A DNA stretch of 64,000 nucleotides from Sphingobacterium sp. UBA7855 (GTDB lineage: Bacteria > Bacteroidota > Bacteroidia > Sphingobacteriales > Sphingobacteriaceae): positions 248,001 to 312,000 of the forward strand of contig DLST01000012.1 of the NCBI GenBank assembly GCA_002500745.1. The letters are read 5' to 3'. The notes below the pieces were generated by a model. It was not told the DNA's origin. It did not search any database and was given only the letters and a program-made list of their open reading frames with translations. Position numbers and translations under genes: made by a program. Shown piece after piece: positions 53,320 to 63,053 of this stretch (the first letter of the stretch is position 1; every line of letters starts with the position of its first letter).

Positions 53320-53826
53320 TTATGATGCTTTTACATCGGCGTCATTTGTTTTATTCACTTCTCCTTTTCTAAAGTCTTTTCTTTTGAGCTGTCTGTCTTT
53401 TTTCCAATGCTCTTTGTGCATTTTTCGATTTTCAGCATAAGAATCTTTTAACGTTTTTTGCTGCTCTGGGGTTAACATTCCCATCATTTTTTCATGCTCC
53501 GCCAAACGTTGCTTTCTCATTTTTGCACGATGTTCCTTCCGTTCAGCGGCCATTTTCTGATGATCCTGTGCTTGCTTCAAATTAAAGGCATAGATATCTT
53601 TACGCTGTTTATCTGTAAATTTTAGCTTCTGATCCATGCGATCAGTTTTCATCTTAGCTACTTCCTCAGGAGTTTTATTTTTAAAACCATCTTGCATCCT
53701 TCCACCTCTATGTTTATGCAATGAAGTTTGCATTTCTTTTAATTCTGGTTTAACATCTTTTTTTTCTTGAGCGAAACCGGCTAACATCAATCCAGATAGA
53801 GCCAAACTTAACATCAATTTTTTCAT
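53320..53826 (-). CDS. Periplasmic DUF4890/Spy-like protein
   Basis: The 168-residue protein has a signal peptide (MKKLMLSLALSGLMLAGFAQ). The mature part is a very basic, Met/His/Lys-rich helical chain with the Spy/CpxP-like LTPEQQKTL motif and a second related copy (KFTDKQRKDIYAFNLKQ). This pattern is common in Bacteroidota DUF4890 proteins of unknown function; a chaperone or metal-buffer role is possible by analogy with Spy/CpxP. The ATG at 53826 begins the signal peptide; an upstream frame to 53856 is unlikely. Confidence 0.75.
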   Translation of the reverse strand: MKKLMLSLALSGLMLAGFAQEKKDVKPELKEMQTSLHKHRGGRMQDGFKNKTPEEVAKMKTDRMDQKLKFTDKQRKDIYAFNLKQAQDHQKMAAERKEHRAKMRKQRLAEHEKMMGMLTPEQQKTLKDSYAENRKMHKEHWKKDRQLKRKDFRKGEVNKTNDADVKAS

Positions 53827-53955
53827 TTCTTTATTTTTTTTAAAACCAACAATCATTTTTTTAATAAGTACTCTTTTTCAACTTATTTATTAGTAAGAGC
53901 GATATCGGCTATCAAAAGTTTAATTGATGATTTGTTAAATAAAGTTAAGAAAAGC

Positions 53956-54864
53956 TTATTGGCTTACAGCACTTAAACGGATCGGTAACGTATACGCCAC
54001 ACGTACTTTAAGTCCATTCTGTACCCCAGGCTTCCATTTTTTCGCCTTCTTCAATAAGTTTATAGCAGCCTCCCCAGTACCAAATTTCATGTCACGTTTG
54101 ACAACAATATCTGTTAATGACCCATCTTTCTCAACGACAAAAGAAACCTCTATAATACCAGATACCCCCTGATCTAAAGCCTCTTGCGGAAAGCTATAAT
54201 TCTCGGCAATCCATTTCATAAACGCGGGTAACCCTCCTATAGGTATTGGCATAATCTCCACCGATGTAAATGTATTGTTAGCATCACCATTGGTTCCACC
54301 GCTGGATACCGAACCAATCCCGTAGCCAGTAATATCACCATCTCTTTTCGAAGAACCAAATTCACCGCGCGCAATGTACGTTCCTGATGGACTTGCTTTC
54401 AATGTAATCCTTGAAGTCATTGTATTGGGATTCTTCAGCTCATCCTGACGCACAAGTTCTTCCGTAACTTGATTGGCTTTGGCCACTTTTATATCAGGCA
54501 TTCTCACCAGATCAAATTTGGATACATCTTGGGCAACCTGCTGCGGGGCTTTCTCATGCATCGTTACCGCTTCTTCAGGAACCGCCTCTTTTTCCTCTAC
54601 CTTTTTTTGAATTTCTTCCAGCATGTCGGGTCCGATATCTTTTACCGTATAAATCACGGCTGGAACAGTTTGCTTAAAATATGTATTATAGGCATAGGAT
54701 CCTCCTATCAGCAAAACTGCAAAAGAAACAACAATTCCTAAACCTACATTTGTTGCTTTATCAGAGAGATTTCGCAACTCGTAAGCACCATACATTTTGT
54801 TACGACCAGCAAAAATAACGTCCAGCCATTCTTTGCGGTAGATATTCAATTTAGAGTTCATCAT
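53956..54864 (-). CDS. tonB: Energy transducer TonB
   Basis: The 302-residue protein has an N-terminal cytoplasmic segment with the Bacteroidota pattern (WLDVIFAGRNKMYGAYELR), one membrane helix (about 42-62), an acidic/Pro-containing periplasmic spacer and a C-terminal TonB domain (about 215-298: FPQEALDQGVSGIIEVSFVVEKDGSLTDIVV...KKWKPG). It couples the proton-motive force via ExbBD to outer-membrane receptors. No exbBD or receptor gene is next to it. It is one of probably several TonBs of the genome. Confidence 0.92.
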   Translation of the reverse strand: MMNSKLNIYRKEWLDVIFAGRNKMYGAYELRNLSDKATNVGLGIVVSFAVLLIGGSYAYNTYFKQTVPAVIYTVKDIGPDMLEEIQKKVEEKEAVPEEAVTMHEKAPQQVAQDVSKFDLVRMPDIKVAKANQVTEELVRQDELKNPNTMTSRITLKASPSGTYIARGEFGSSKRDGDITGYGIGSVSSGGTNGDANNTFTSVEIMPIPIGGLPAFMKWIAENYSFPQEALDQGVSGIIEVSFVVEKDGSLTDIVVKRDMKFGTGEAAINLLKKAKKWKPGVQNGLKVRVAYTLPIRLSAVSQ

Positions 54865-54930
54865 AACATTAAAGTTTAAATCTTTTCATTATGATGCGCG
54901 AAAGCCTTATATTTCACAAAAAAAATATAG

Positions 54931-55758
54931 ATGCTTATGAAGTCATTTTTTTTAGCTATTTTTCTACTTACATTATATGCTTGTGGCAACAATCAACATC
55001 AATCCAAGACTGCAGTTAAGCATGAAAATACGGAAGAAAGAATTTCACCCTATTTTGGTTTTTTAAACCAGCAGAGGGACTCACTTATCGCTCTTCCGAT
55101 GGATCAAGCAATGGAAAGTCCCGAAAAATATAATTATGTTATTGTAGAAAACCAAGTCAGCCCCCTTGAGTTTGTTCAAAATAAAACAGATAGTAAGGAG
55201 AGCAACGGTAGACAGACCGCACAGAACTTTGCAAATAGTGAAGGTTCATTATTTAAAATTAGCGCTGCAATTAAATCCGGCGAATTTGGTATGCTTGTCA
55301 ACAAAGCTTTTATAGATCAGTATAAGATCGAGAAGTTTACACAAGTTCAAAGAGAAACTTCCCCAAATATTAGGGAGCAACTTGAAAAAAAATACAACAG
55401 AAAGATTAACAAAAGTACAACTGTTGCCACCCTTAGCGACGAGTCCGAGTTTAACCTTACCGTGTTTGAAAATCAACAAGACTCTGCTTTAGCTGTATTT
55501 TCCTACGCAAAGGATGAACAGCTGATCAATTTGGATTTCCCGGCTTTATACGATGATATCAGCACTTGGCGTGTTGATGACGGCGGTCAGTTTGATAACG
55601 AGGCTTTTCAAATACTAACAGTATTGCGCTCTAAGCAAGGAATTGGTTTTATCAGTATCTTTTGGGGAGCTGAAGGTTATGAACTGAATTTCTACCAGCC
55701 TAAGAAAAACGTATTTACTTCGGCGGCACAAGCCTATGGATATAGCTCGCCATTGTAA
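54931..55758 (+). CDS. Hypothetical lipoprotein
   Basis: This 275-residue product starts with a lipoprotein signal (FLLTLYACGN), so it should be lipid-anchored in the envelope. The mature part is polar with predicted alternating helices and strands (for example GFISIFWGAEGYELNFYQP); I recognise no family. ATGs at 54931 and 54937 are both possible. It diverges from tonB with 66 bases between and converges with tsaD. Confidence 0.7.
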   Translation: MLMKSFFLAIFLLTLYACGNNQHQSKTAVKHENTEERISPYFGFLNQQRDSLIALPMDQAMESPEKYNYVIVENQVSPLEFVQNKTDSKESNGRQTAQNFANSEGSLFKISAAIKSGEFGMLVNKAFIDQYKIEKFTQVQRETSPNIREQLEKKYNRKINKSTTVATLSDESEFNLTVFENQQDSALAVFSYAKDEQLINLDFPALYDDISTWRVDDGGQFDNEAFQILTVLRSKQGIGFISIFWGAEGYELNFYQPKKNVFTSAAQAYGYSSPL

Positions 55759-55773
55759 ACTAGTAACTCTGCT

Positions 55774-55811
55774 AAGTTTCCCAAGCACAACGAAATTGCC
55801 GTGGGAAACTT
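55774..55811. repeat. Inverted repeat between convergent genes
   Basis: AAGTTTCCCA (55774-55783) and TGGGAAACTT (55802-55811) form a perfect 10-bp stem around an 18-base loop, without a T-run on either side. Possibly a factor-assisted terminator between the lipoprotein gene and tsaD. Confidence 0.5.
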
Positions 55812-55826
55812 GAAAAACCTACTTGA

Positions 55827-56828
55827 TTATAGATGCATTCTAGCCATAGGAGCCACATCCTGACCCACAAAATCTTTCTTTAAAAATTTATGGTAACCCG
55901 CAATCGCAATCATCGCTGCATTATCAGTACAATATTCAAATTTTGGTATGAAGACCCTCCAATTGTATTTTTCACCCATTTCAATCAAGCTGTGTCGGAG
56001 ACCAGAATTAGCCGAAACGCCACCTGCGATAGCGATATCCTTTACACCAATTTCCTTTGCCACTTTCTTTAATTTATTCAACAGAATAGATACAATACGC
56101 GATTGTACACTGGCACACAAGTCGGCTATATTGTCTGTCAGAAAATCTGGATTCAGCTTCAATTGGTCTTGAACCAAATAGAGTATTGCGGTTTTCAATC
56201 CTGAAAAACTAAAATTTAAACCAGGGATCTGTGGTTCAGGAAGCCTATAAGCGTTCGGATTTCCATCTTTAGCATATTTATCTATAAGCGGTCCACCCGG
56301 ATAAGGAAGATTTAAGATTTTAGCTGTCTTATCAAAAGCCTCCCCCGCTGCGTCATCCAACGTCTCCCCCAAAAGTTCCATTTCAAAATAATCTTTCACC
56401 AATACAATTTGTGTATGACCACCGGAAACTGTAAGACATAAAAAAGGAAAGTTTGGCTTCGGATCTTCAATAAAATGAGCTAAAATATGCGCCTGCATAT
56501 GGTTTATATCAATTAAGGGTATATTTTGCGCTAGTGCAAATGACTTAGCAAAAGACGTTCCTACCAAAAGTGCACCTAATAATCCCGGCCCACGTGTAAA
56601 ACTCACTGCATCTATTTGATTTTTGCTTACTTTTGCTTGGCGAATGGCTTCGTCCACTGTTGGAATAATATTTTGTTGATGAGCGCGAGAGGCCAACTCG
56701 GGAACTACTCCACCATATTTTGCGTGGATTGCCTGAGTGGCGATAACATTTGAGCGGATTTCACCGTTTATACAAATAGAAGCGGAGGTTTCATCACAAG
56801 AGGACTCGATCCCTAAAATAATAGCCAT
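55827..56828 (-). CDS. tsaD: tRNA threonylcarbamoyltransferase TsaD
   Basis: The 333-residue catalytic subunit transfers threonylcarbamoyl from TC-AMP to A37 of tRNA. It has ILGIESSCDETSASIC, the metal-binding HMQAH pair (HMQAHILAH), LTVSGGHTQIVLV, GEAFDKTAK and the C-terminal IAGGVSANSGLR with CTDNAAMIAIAG. Length and motifs are standard. It needs TsaB (also in this window) and TsaE. A -7 box (TACTTTTG, 56853-56860) gives a leader of about 20 bases. Confidence 0.97.
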   Translation of the reverse strand: MAIILGIESSCDETSASICINGEIRSNVIATQAIHAKYGGVVPELASRAHQQNIIPTVDEAIRQAKVSKNQIDAVSFTRGPGLLGALLVGTSFAKSFALAQNIPLIDINHMQAHILAHFIEDPKPNFPFLCLTVSGGHTQIVLVKDYFEMELLGETLDDAAGEAFDKTAKILNLPYPGGPLIDKYAKDGNPNAYRLPEPQIPGLNFSFSGLKTAILYLVQDQLKLNPDFLTDNIADLCASVQSRIVSILLNKLKKVAKEIGVKDIAIAGGVSANSGLRHSLIEMGEKYNWRVFIPKFEYCTDNAAMIAIAGYHKFLKKDFVGQDVAPMARMHL

Positions 56829-56852
56829 AGCTGGAGGTAATAAATTTTAATA

Positions 56853-56860
56853 CAAAAGTA
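56853..56860 (-). promoter_or_regulatory. -7 box of tsaD
   Basis: TACTTTTG on the minus strand. It overlaps the likely first codon of the divergent tamB gene. Confidence 0.55.
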
Positions 56861-59800
56861 TCAAAAAAATAATTAAAATAGTATCAATAGTCCTGGGTAG
56901 TATAGTCATTATACTGCTTGCATTGGCATTGTCCCTGCAATTGAAGCCCGTACAAAACTATGTTGCACAAAAAGCTGTAGACTATTTATCAAAGGAACTA
57001 AATACCAAAATAAGTCTCAAGAGCATCTATTTTAAGCCCTTCAAATCTATTGTCGTAGAAGATTTTCAACTCTATAGTCCGCAAGGAAAAAAAATAATAC
57101 ATTCAGGCAAGCTAGAAGCTAATGTCAACCTTTCTGAGTTCATTGAGTCGAACAAGATTGTAATCAATAAATTAACCATTGAAGACACTGAAGCTTCCTT
57201 CGAACAATTTCAGGACAGCAGTAATATTTCATTTTTAATTCGATATTTCAACCCACCAAAAAAAGAAAAAAAGAAAAGTTCAAAAAAACTCATCTTTGCG
57301 ATCAAAGAAGTTATTATCAAAAACAATGCGTTCAACTACATTGACCACAAACGTAAGCATTACAATAAAGTGGTTGATTTTGGAGATTTAAGAATATCTA
57401 AATTAAACGCTCATCTTGATAATATTAAAATGGATTCCAATCAATTTTCAGCAGATATTAAGACATTTAACCTGCATGAAAAGAAAGGATTGGTTATTAA
57501 AGGTCTTCTTGCACGTACGACGATAAGCAATACGGCTATTGAACTCAGTGAACTGATGTTGGCAACCAACCGTTCTACATTCAAGAATTATGTCAAACTT
57601 AGCTACAACAGCTTTGACGATTTTTCGGACTTCATCAACAAAGTTCAGGTAAAACTACGTGCACGGGACTCCCGTATTCACTCTGAGGATATTGCTTTCT
57701 TTTCCTCCCCCATGCACCAGGTCAAATTTGACGTTAATATAAAACGTGCAAATCTAGAAGGAACTGTATCTTCCATCAACGCTTCACAAGTCGATTTAAC
57801 AATTGGTAAGAAAACGAGTTTAACAGGTGATCTACAAATTATTGGGCTCCCTGACATCGATAAAACAGATTTCATCATTCCACAGGTAGCAATTTCATCC
57901 GAATATCAAGACTTAAATCGGGTTATTGCCGATTTAGGAAATCTAAAAAACTTTAAACTCCCGGAAATTGTTCAGCTTTTCAATAGATTTTCTTTCAAAG
58001 GAAGTCTAAATGGACTGTACAATAAATTTAAAACAAAGGGAATTTTCGCGACCGATATTGGTGATGTTACAGCAGATGGATTGCTGGATATCCAGAAAGA
58101 AACTAGATATGCAGGTAGCTTCCAATCAAAAAAATTCGATATCGGAGCGATTACAAAAGTAAAAGATTTAGGAACAACAGGGTTCAATCTACAAGTAGAC
58201 GGAACAGGCACCGAACCAAAAAAGCTCGCATTAAAGATAAAGGGAAATCTGACAAATTTCAACTTCAAAAATTACAGTTACCAAGATGTACAGATTGAAG
58301 GAAATGCAGCCAAACAACTGTTCCTTGGCTCCGGAAAAATATCCGATCCAAATTTAAAATTACAGTTTACAACAGATATTGACTGGTCCGCCACCCCCAA
58401 TTATCATTTAGATGCTGACATTCAGCAAGCTAATCTAAAAAAAATCAATTTCTTTCAAGGAGATTCCATCAACATTACAAATACAAAATTCCATACCAGC
58501 CTAATTGGGGATAATATCAATAACATTACCGGTGAGTTTAAATCAGACAGTGTAAGCTTCACCTCTTCGAAGGGGCAATTTGTTATACGGAACATCAACT
58601 TTCTAGCAGAAGGAGATGAAAATGCCCGATCGTTAACCTTGCAGTCGGCTATCGGACATATCGACCTCAAAGGAAGAATAGATCTTAATACGATAGTTCC
58701 CTATTTTAAAGCTTTAGCGATGCGCTATGCCCCAGCTATTGGTTTTGAGAAGGATATGTTTACCCGTCAAGACTTTGACCTCAATATTAATATTACTTAT
58801 TTCAAGCCTATCGCAACGTTCTTTAAAAAAGATATCGCGCTGGACAGCGGTGCAACATTGAACGCCAAATTTGAAAGTGAAAAACAAACGGCTAATTTTA
58901 ATTTTTACGCACCTGAATTAAAATACAATGGTATCCGACTCACTCACCTGATTATCGATCAAAATGCCAATTTGAGAAATATGGAACTGCAGACCTCCAT
59001 TGATCGAATTAACTTTACCGACAGTACCTATATTAAAAACGTCAATATTTCAAACACGCTGGCAAACGATAGTTTACAATTCAACATCAAAATGTCGGAA
59101 CTAGAGGCAAGCAACAGTCTAGATCTGAATGGAGTCATCCGTTTTGCTCATGCCAAACCTGCCTATATCAATTTCTATCCGTCGAATATCTTGATCAATA
59201 GAGAGAGCTGGCTAGTCAATAAAGATGCACAGCTGAAAATATCGAAAGGAAAATGGTACTTTGAAAAACTAACGCTAAGTCATGATAACCAAAAGGTCCA
59301 CATTGACGGTATACTTTCCAATGAAGAAAGTGATCAGATCAATCTTAAATTCCAAGACTTTAACCTCACTTCGTTAAATGGTATAACCAAGCCTTACGGC
59401 ATCAATCTCTCTGGGAATATGAATGGAAATATCGAAGTTAATGCTGTGTTTAAATCTCCCTTTGTGGTAGCCAATATAAAGACTTCTCCTATTCTTTATA
59501 ACAATATTCCCATCGGTTCACTGGCGCTTAGTGCTAATTATGACCCCGAAAATCAACACGTGAAATTGGATAGCAAGATTGAAGAAGGTAATAAATTGAT
59601 TCAGCTACAAGGTTCTTATAATCACTTAAATGAAAATAATAAGCTTAATCTTAAGGCCAAACTAGCAAATACAGATGTATTTATTTTCCAGCCATTTTTA
59701 CGAAGTTTAGTATCCAATATCCAGGGAAAAGTGAACGCAAATCTTACTATTGAAGGTGACATTCTAAACCCCAAAATTACAGGCGACGGCAAATTGGAAA

Positions 59801-61260
59801 ATGCTTCGATGATTATCAATTATCTCAAAACCCCCTATCGGCTTTCTGATAAAATTGAGCTTAATAACAATCGAATCTTTCTAAAAGGATTAAAAGTATA
59901 TGATCCAAAAAACAATGTAGCGACCATTGATGGGGTTGTCGACCTCAACAAATTAAGTGACCCTGATATCGATATTACCGCAGAAGCCAAGAATTTTTTA
60001 GTATTAAATACCACAATTAAAGACAACGACATCTACTACGGAACGGCTTACGCCTCGGGCAATTTCAAGTTTAAGGGACTTACCTCAGCAATGAATATCA
60101 ACATCCGTGCTAAATCCGAAGAAAATACTGTTATCAATATCCCTTTCAACAACGCGAGCACCATATCAGATACCGACTTTATTTACTTTATCGAGAAAGA
60201 CTCCACAAAAATCAAGAAAACCACAAAAAAACGAGATTTCAACGGTCTGACCATGAATATGGATCTCCTAATAAACCCCAATGCAGAGATCAATTTATTC
60301 TCCAGTATGGGCGAATTATCGGGTCGGGGAAATAGCAATCTTAATATGCGAATATCCTCTTTGGGAGATTTTGAAATGTTTGGTGATTTTATCATCAACA
60401 GTGGAAAATTTAATTTCACCGCCCAAGATTATATCAATAAGATCTTTGATCTCAAAGAGGGTGGAACCGTGCGATGGGCTGGAAATCCTACAGAAGCCAA
60501 TATCAATATCAACGCCATCTATCAACAAAGAACGAGCTTAGCACCGCTTTATAATGCAGCCGGACGTGAAGAAAATCCCGAACGCGTATTGGCACAGGCC
60601 GATATGATCTTAAAAGGTCAATTAAGTCAGCCTGAGATTACCTTCGACATCAATTTTCCGCAGAATCCCGGCGTAAAGGATGAGTTGCAAGGTTATTTTT
60701 CGGATGCTAACAATGTCAATCAACAAGCACTCAGTCTGATCGTGCGAAGGAGTTTTACACCCGGTACACAAACTGACTTCGGTAAAGAAGTCAACAACAC
60801 TTTGCTATCTGCGGGAACTGAATTAGCATTCAACCAAATCAACAACATCATAGCCCAATCGCTTAACATCAACTTCTTTGATATTAATATCAAATCTTTA
60901 AATGATGCTTCCGCTTCGCTACGTTTATTTAATGACAGACTTGTCTTGACCGGGGGGATCTCGGATCGAAGAAGTCAAGCCCTTACGGATTTAAATGTTT
61001 TTTCAGATCGGGTTTCTACCGATGCCGAAGCGATGTTTTATTTAAGAAAAGATGGCCGTTTAGTCCTTCGGGCCTCAAATAGATTAAACACCCGGAATTT
61101 TCTTCTTAGCCCCAACGATGGCGAGTATATAAGCGCTTTTGGATTACTGTATAGACAGGAATTCAACAGCTTCTCCGAGTTCTTAAAACGGCTATTTCCA
61201 TTTGGCAAGAAAACGATTACGACAGCCCCTACCGAAACAAATAAAAGCAAGGTCAATTAA
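56860..61260 (+). CDS. tamB: TamB-like translocation/assembly module protein
   Basis: A very large (about 1466-residue) protein with an N-terminal membrane anchor, a long chain of amphipathic beta strands and a C-terminal TamB (DUF490) domain (FDINFPQNPGVKDELQGYF...NQQALSLIVRRSF, then LFNDRLVLTGGISDRRS). Such AsmA-like proteins bridge the periplasm and help outer-membrane protein assembly or lipid transport. The frame is open from 56851. The first ATG/GTG/TTG is a TTG at 56923, which would cut the anchor in half, whereas an ATC at 56860 gives the family-typical start K-K-I-I-K-I followed by a full membrane helix. The start is therefore uncertain. Confidence 0.88.
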   Translation: MKKIIKIVSIVLGSIVIILLALALSLQLKPVQNYVAQKAVDYLSKELNTKISLKSIYFKPFKSIVVEDFQLYSPQGKKIIHSGKLEANVNLSEFIESNKIVINKLTIEDTEASFEQFQDSSNISFLIRYFNPPKKEKKKSSKKLIFAIKEVIIKNNAFNYIDHKRKHYNKVVDFGDLRISKLNAHLDNIKMDSNQFSADIKTFNLHEKKGLVIKGLLARTTISNTAIELSELMLATNRSTFKNYVKLSYNSFDDFSDFINKVQVKLRARDSRIHSEDIAFFSSPMHQVKFDVNIKRANLEGTVSSINASQVDLTIGKKTSLTGDLQIIGLPDIDKTDFIIPQVAISSEYQDLNRVIADLGNLKNFKLPEIVQLFNRFSFKGSLNGLYNKFKTKGIFATDIGDVTADGLLDIQKETRYAGSFQSKKFDIGAITKVKDLGTTGFNLQVDGTGTEPKKLALKIKGNLTNFNFKNYSYQDVQIEGNAAKQLFLGSGKISDPNLKLQFTTDIDWSATPNYHLDADIQQANLKKINFFQGDSINITNTKFHTSLIGDNINNITGEFKSDSVSFTSSKGQFVIRNINFLAEGDENARSLTLQSAIGHIDLKGRIDLNTIVPYFKALAMRYAPAIGFEKDMFTRQDFDLNINITYFKPIATFFKKDIALDSGATLNAKFESEKQTANFNFYAPELKYNGIRLTHLIIDQNANLRNMELQTSIDRINFTDSTYIKNVNISNTLANDSLQFNIKMSELEASNSLDLNGVIRFAHAKPAYINFYPSNILINRESWLVNKDAQLKISKGKWYFEKLTLSHDNQKVHIDGILSNEESDQINLKFQDFNLTSLNGITKPYGINLSGNMNGNIEVNAVFKSPFVVANIKTSPILYNNIPIGSLALSANYDPENQHVKLDSKIEEGNKLIQLQGSYNHLNENNKLNLKAKLANTDVFIFQPFLRSLVSNIQGKVNANLTIEGDILNPKITGDGKLENASMIINYLKTPYRLSDKIELNNNRIFLKGLKVYDPKNNVATIDGVVDLNKLSDPDIDITAEAKNFLVLNTTIKDNDIYYGTAYASGNFKFKGLTSAMNINIRAKSEENTVINIPFNNASTISDTDFIYFIEKDSTKIKKTTKKRDFNGLTMNMDLLINPNAEINLFSSMGELSGRGNSNLNMRISSLGDFEMFGDFIINSGKFNFTAQDYINKIFDLKEGGTVRWAGNPTEANININAIYQQRTSLAPLYNAAGREENPERVLAQADMILKGQLSQPEITFDINFPQNPGVKDELQGYFSDANNVNQQALSLIVRRSFTPGTQTDFGKEVNNTLLSAGTELAFNQINNIIAQSLNINFFDINIKSLNDASASLRLFNDRLVLTGGISDRRSQALTDLNVFSDRVSTDAEAMFYLRKDGRLVLRASNRLNTRNFLLSPNDGEYISAFGLLYRQEFNSFSEFLKRLFPFGKKTITTAPTETNKSKVN

Positions 61261-61503
61261 CCCTTTCCGTTTAATTCTTTAGGTAGTTCAACCGGTCTCT
61301 TCAAACTCAAGAAAACCTCTTTCAATTCCAACAGCCCCAACTCCCATTCCAACCGCATTGTCCCTATTCCATGAATTCATGTCGATTGCAACAGCATCGC
61401 TTTTGTATTTCAGCTCCATATAACTGCCGACTCAGGCGATTTGCGGATGATCTGAACAATAAAAACTAGTGTAAAAAAGCTGCGGCCGCGCTGCGAAGAC
61501 AAT

Positions 61504-61542
61504 AAAAAAAGTCCCTTCAGTAGATTGAAGGGACTTTTTTTT
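61504..61542. terminator. Terminator between tamB and tig
   Basis: A 10-bp stem AGTCCCTTCA/TGAAGGGACT with a 6-base loop, flanked by A7 and T8, works in both directions. It is 14 bases past the tig stop. Confidence 0.92.
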
Positions 61543-61555
61543 ATTTAAAAATCGC

Positions 61556-62881
61556 TTAGGATAATTTCTCGAATTCTTTGTATTCGATTTCTTCCGGATT
61601 CAATTTAACTAAACCCTTCAAGTGATCAAATACCTTCAAAGCTTTAGCTTCTTCGAACAAACGATTACCTTGTTCGCGATCTTGCAATAATTGAATTGCA
61701 AATTGGTTTAACTGCTCATCAGAAGGCTCCTCATTGATGTTATACATCTTGATTTGCGCATAGATGCGTTCTTTCGCTAAATTGATCACCTCATCATATT
61801 TAACTTCAAGACCGTTTTCCGTAACCACACGATTTTCAATGATCGTCCATTTTAAGTTGTTTAAGAAATCGGCAAATCCTTCGTTTAATTCTTCTTCAGA
61901 AATACTTGGATTAGTTGCTTTCAACCATCTTTTTAAGAACTCTTCAGGGAACGCTACATCAACCTTTTCCATACCAAAAGTATACATGTCATTACGTAAC
62001 TTTTGATCAGAATTTTGTTTGAATAAGTTTTCGACTTCTTCTCTCACTTTTTCTGTGAATTGAGCTTCTTCCGTCACTTCACCTTCAGTAAATAATTTAT
62101 CGAAAAATTCTTGATTAAGATCAGCTTCCTCTAGACGGTTGATATTCTTAACAGTCAACTCAAATTTAGTGACGTCCAAAGCAGTTGCTTCCTCTTCGGT
62201 AATACCTAATATCCGTGCTAAATCTTCTGTTTTAAATGCTTTCTTAACATCAATCTTAACGACATCGTCCTTTTTAAGACCAACCAAAGATTTTTTGACC
62301 TTAGCATCTTCTACAATATCAGTACGTATAGAAGTTGTTTTCTCTAAGCCATCCTCTTTATCTTGTTTCAATGTTGCATACAATACATCACCTTCTTCAG
62401 ATACTTCTGGATTAGTCATTTTTCCATAGCTACGACGCAAGTTCTTGATACGATCTGCCAATGTTTCTTCATCAGCTTTGATTTCGTAAGAAGTAAATTC
62501 AGTCTCAGCAGTGAAAGGCAATTCAAATGCCGGAGCAAGACCAATTTCATATTTAAAGTTGAAATTGTCTTTATAATCCCAGCTGTACTGCGCATCATCT
62601 TCCAAAGGAAGTGGCTGACCTAAAACTTCTAATTTATTTTCAGTAATGTAATTGGTGATTTTTTCATTCACTAATTTATTGACCTCATCAAATAAAATAG
62701 ACTTACCATAAGTACGTCTGATATGTCCAACAGGAACTTGACCTGGACGGAACCCTGGCAATTTTGCTTTTTTAGCTTGCGCTTTAATCTCTTTGTCGAC
62801 TTGAGGATTATAATCTTCAGGTGCTAATGCGACGTTGACTACCGCATTGATTGCATCTACATTCTCGTGTGAAATATTCAT
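61556..62881 (-). CDS. tig: Trigger factor chaperone
   Basis: This 441-residue ribosome-associated chaperone has the N-terminal ribosome-binding domain with the signature FRPGQVPVGHIRRTYGKS (GFRxGxxP motif), a central region in the place of the PPIase domain, which keeps little FKBP signature, and a long helical C-terminal substrate cradle rich in Glu/Lys. The sequence is acidic and high in conserved Bacteroidota residues. It lies just after the tRNA-Leu gene and its terminator; no own -7 box is seen in the 26-base gap. Confidence 0.95.
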   Translation of the reverse strand: MNISHENVDAINAVVNVALAPEDYNPQVDKEIKAQAKKAKLPGFRPGQVPVGHIRRTYGKSILFDEVNKLVNEKITNYITENKLEVLGQPLPLEDDAQYSWDYKDNFNFKYEIGLAPAFELPFTAETEFTSYEIKADEETLADRIKNLRRSYGKMTNPEVSEEGDVLYATLKQDKEDGLEKTTSIRTDIVEDAKVKKSLVGLKKDDVVKIDVKKAFKTEDLARILGITEEEATALDVTKFELTVKNINRLEEADLNQEFFDKLFTEGEVTEEAQFTEKVREEVENLFKQNSDQKLRNDMYTFGMEKVDVAFPEEFLKRWLKATNPSISEEELNEGFADFLNNLKWTIIENRVVTENGLEVKYDEVINLAKERIYAQIKMYNINEEPSDEQLNQFAIQLLQDREQGNRLFEEAKALKVFDHLKGLVKLNPEEIEYKEFEKLS

Positions 62882-62907
62882 ACTCTTTTTAGCTATATCG
62901 CATTCAT

Positions 62908-62942
62908 AAAAAAATCCTCCCGAGGTTTTAAGTTCGGGAGGA
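62908..62942 (-). terminator. Terminator after tRNA-Leu
   Basis: On the minus strand TCCTCCCGA pairs with TCGGGAGGA (62934-62942 and 62915-62923) and is followed by T7, 8 bases past the tRNA. Confidence 0.9.
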
Positions 62943-62949
62943 CATCAAG

Positions 62950-63031
62950 TGCGGAAGAAGGGACTCGAACCCCCACGCCTTGCGGCGCCAGATCCTAAGT
63001 CTGGTGCGGCTACCAATTACGCCACTTCCGC
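62950..63031 (-). tRNA. tRNA-Leu (anticodon UAG)
   Basis: The cloverleaf reads on the minus strand: acceptor GCGGAAG/CTTCCGC, D-arm with TAATTGGTAG, anticodon stem CCAGA/TCTGG around loop CTTAGGA (anticodon TAG, decoding CUA and by wobble other CUN codons), a class II variable arm (CGCCGCAAGGCG) and T-arm GGGGGTTCGAGTCCC. The discriminator base is A. No CCA is encoded. The length of 82 and the long variable arm fit leucine. Confidence 0.97.
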
Positions 63032-63053
63032 ATTAGGATTTCTTTTGATGCCA

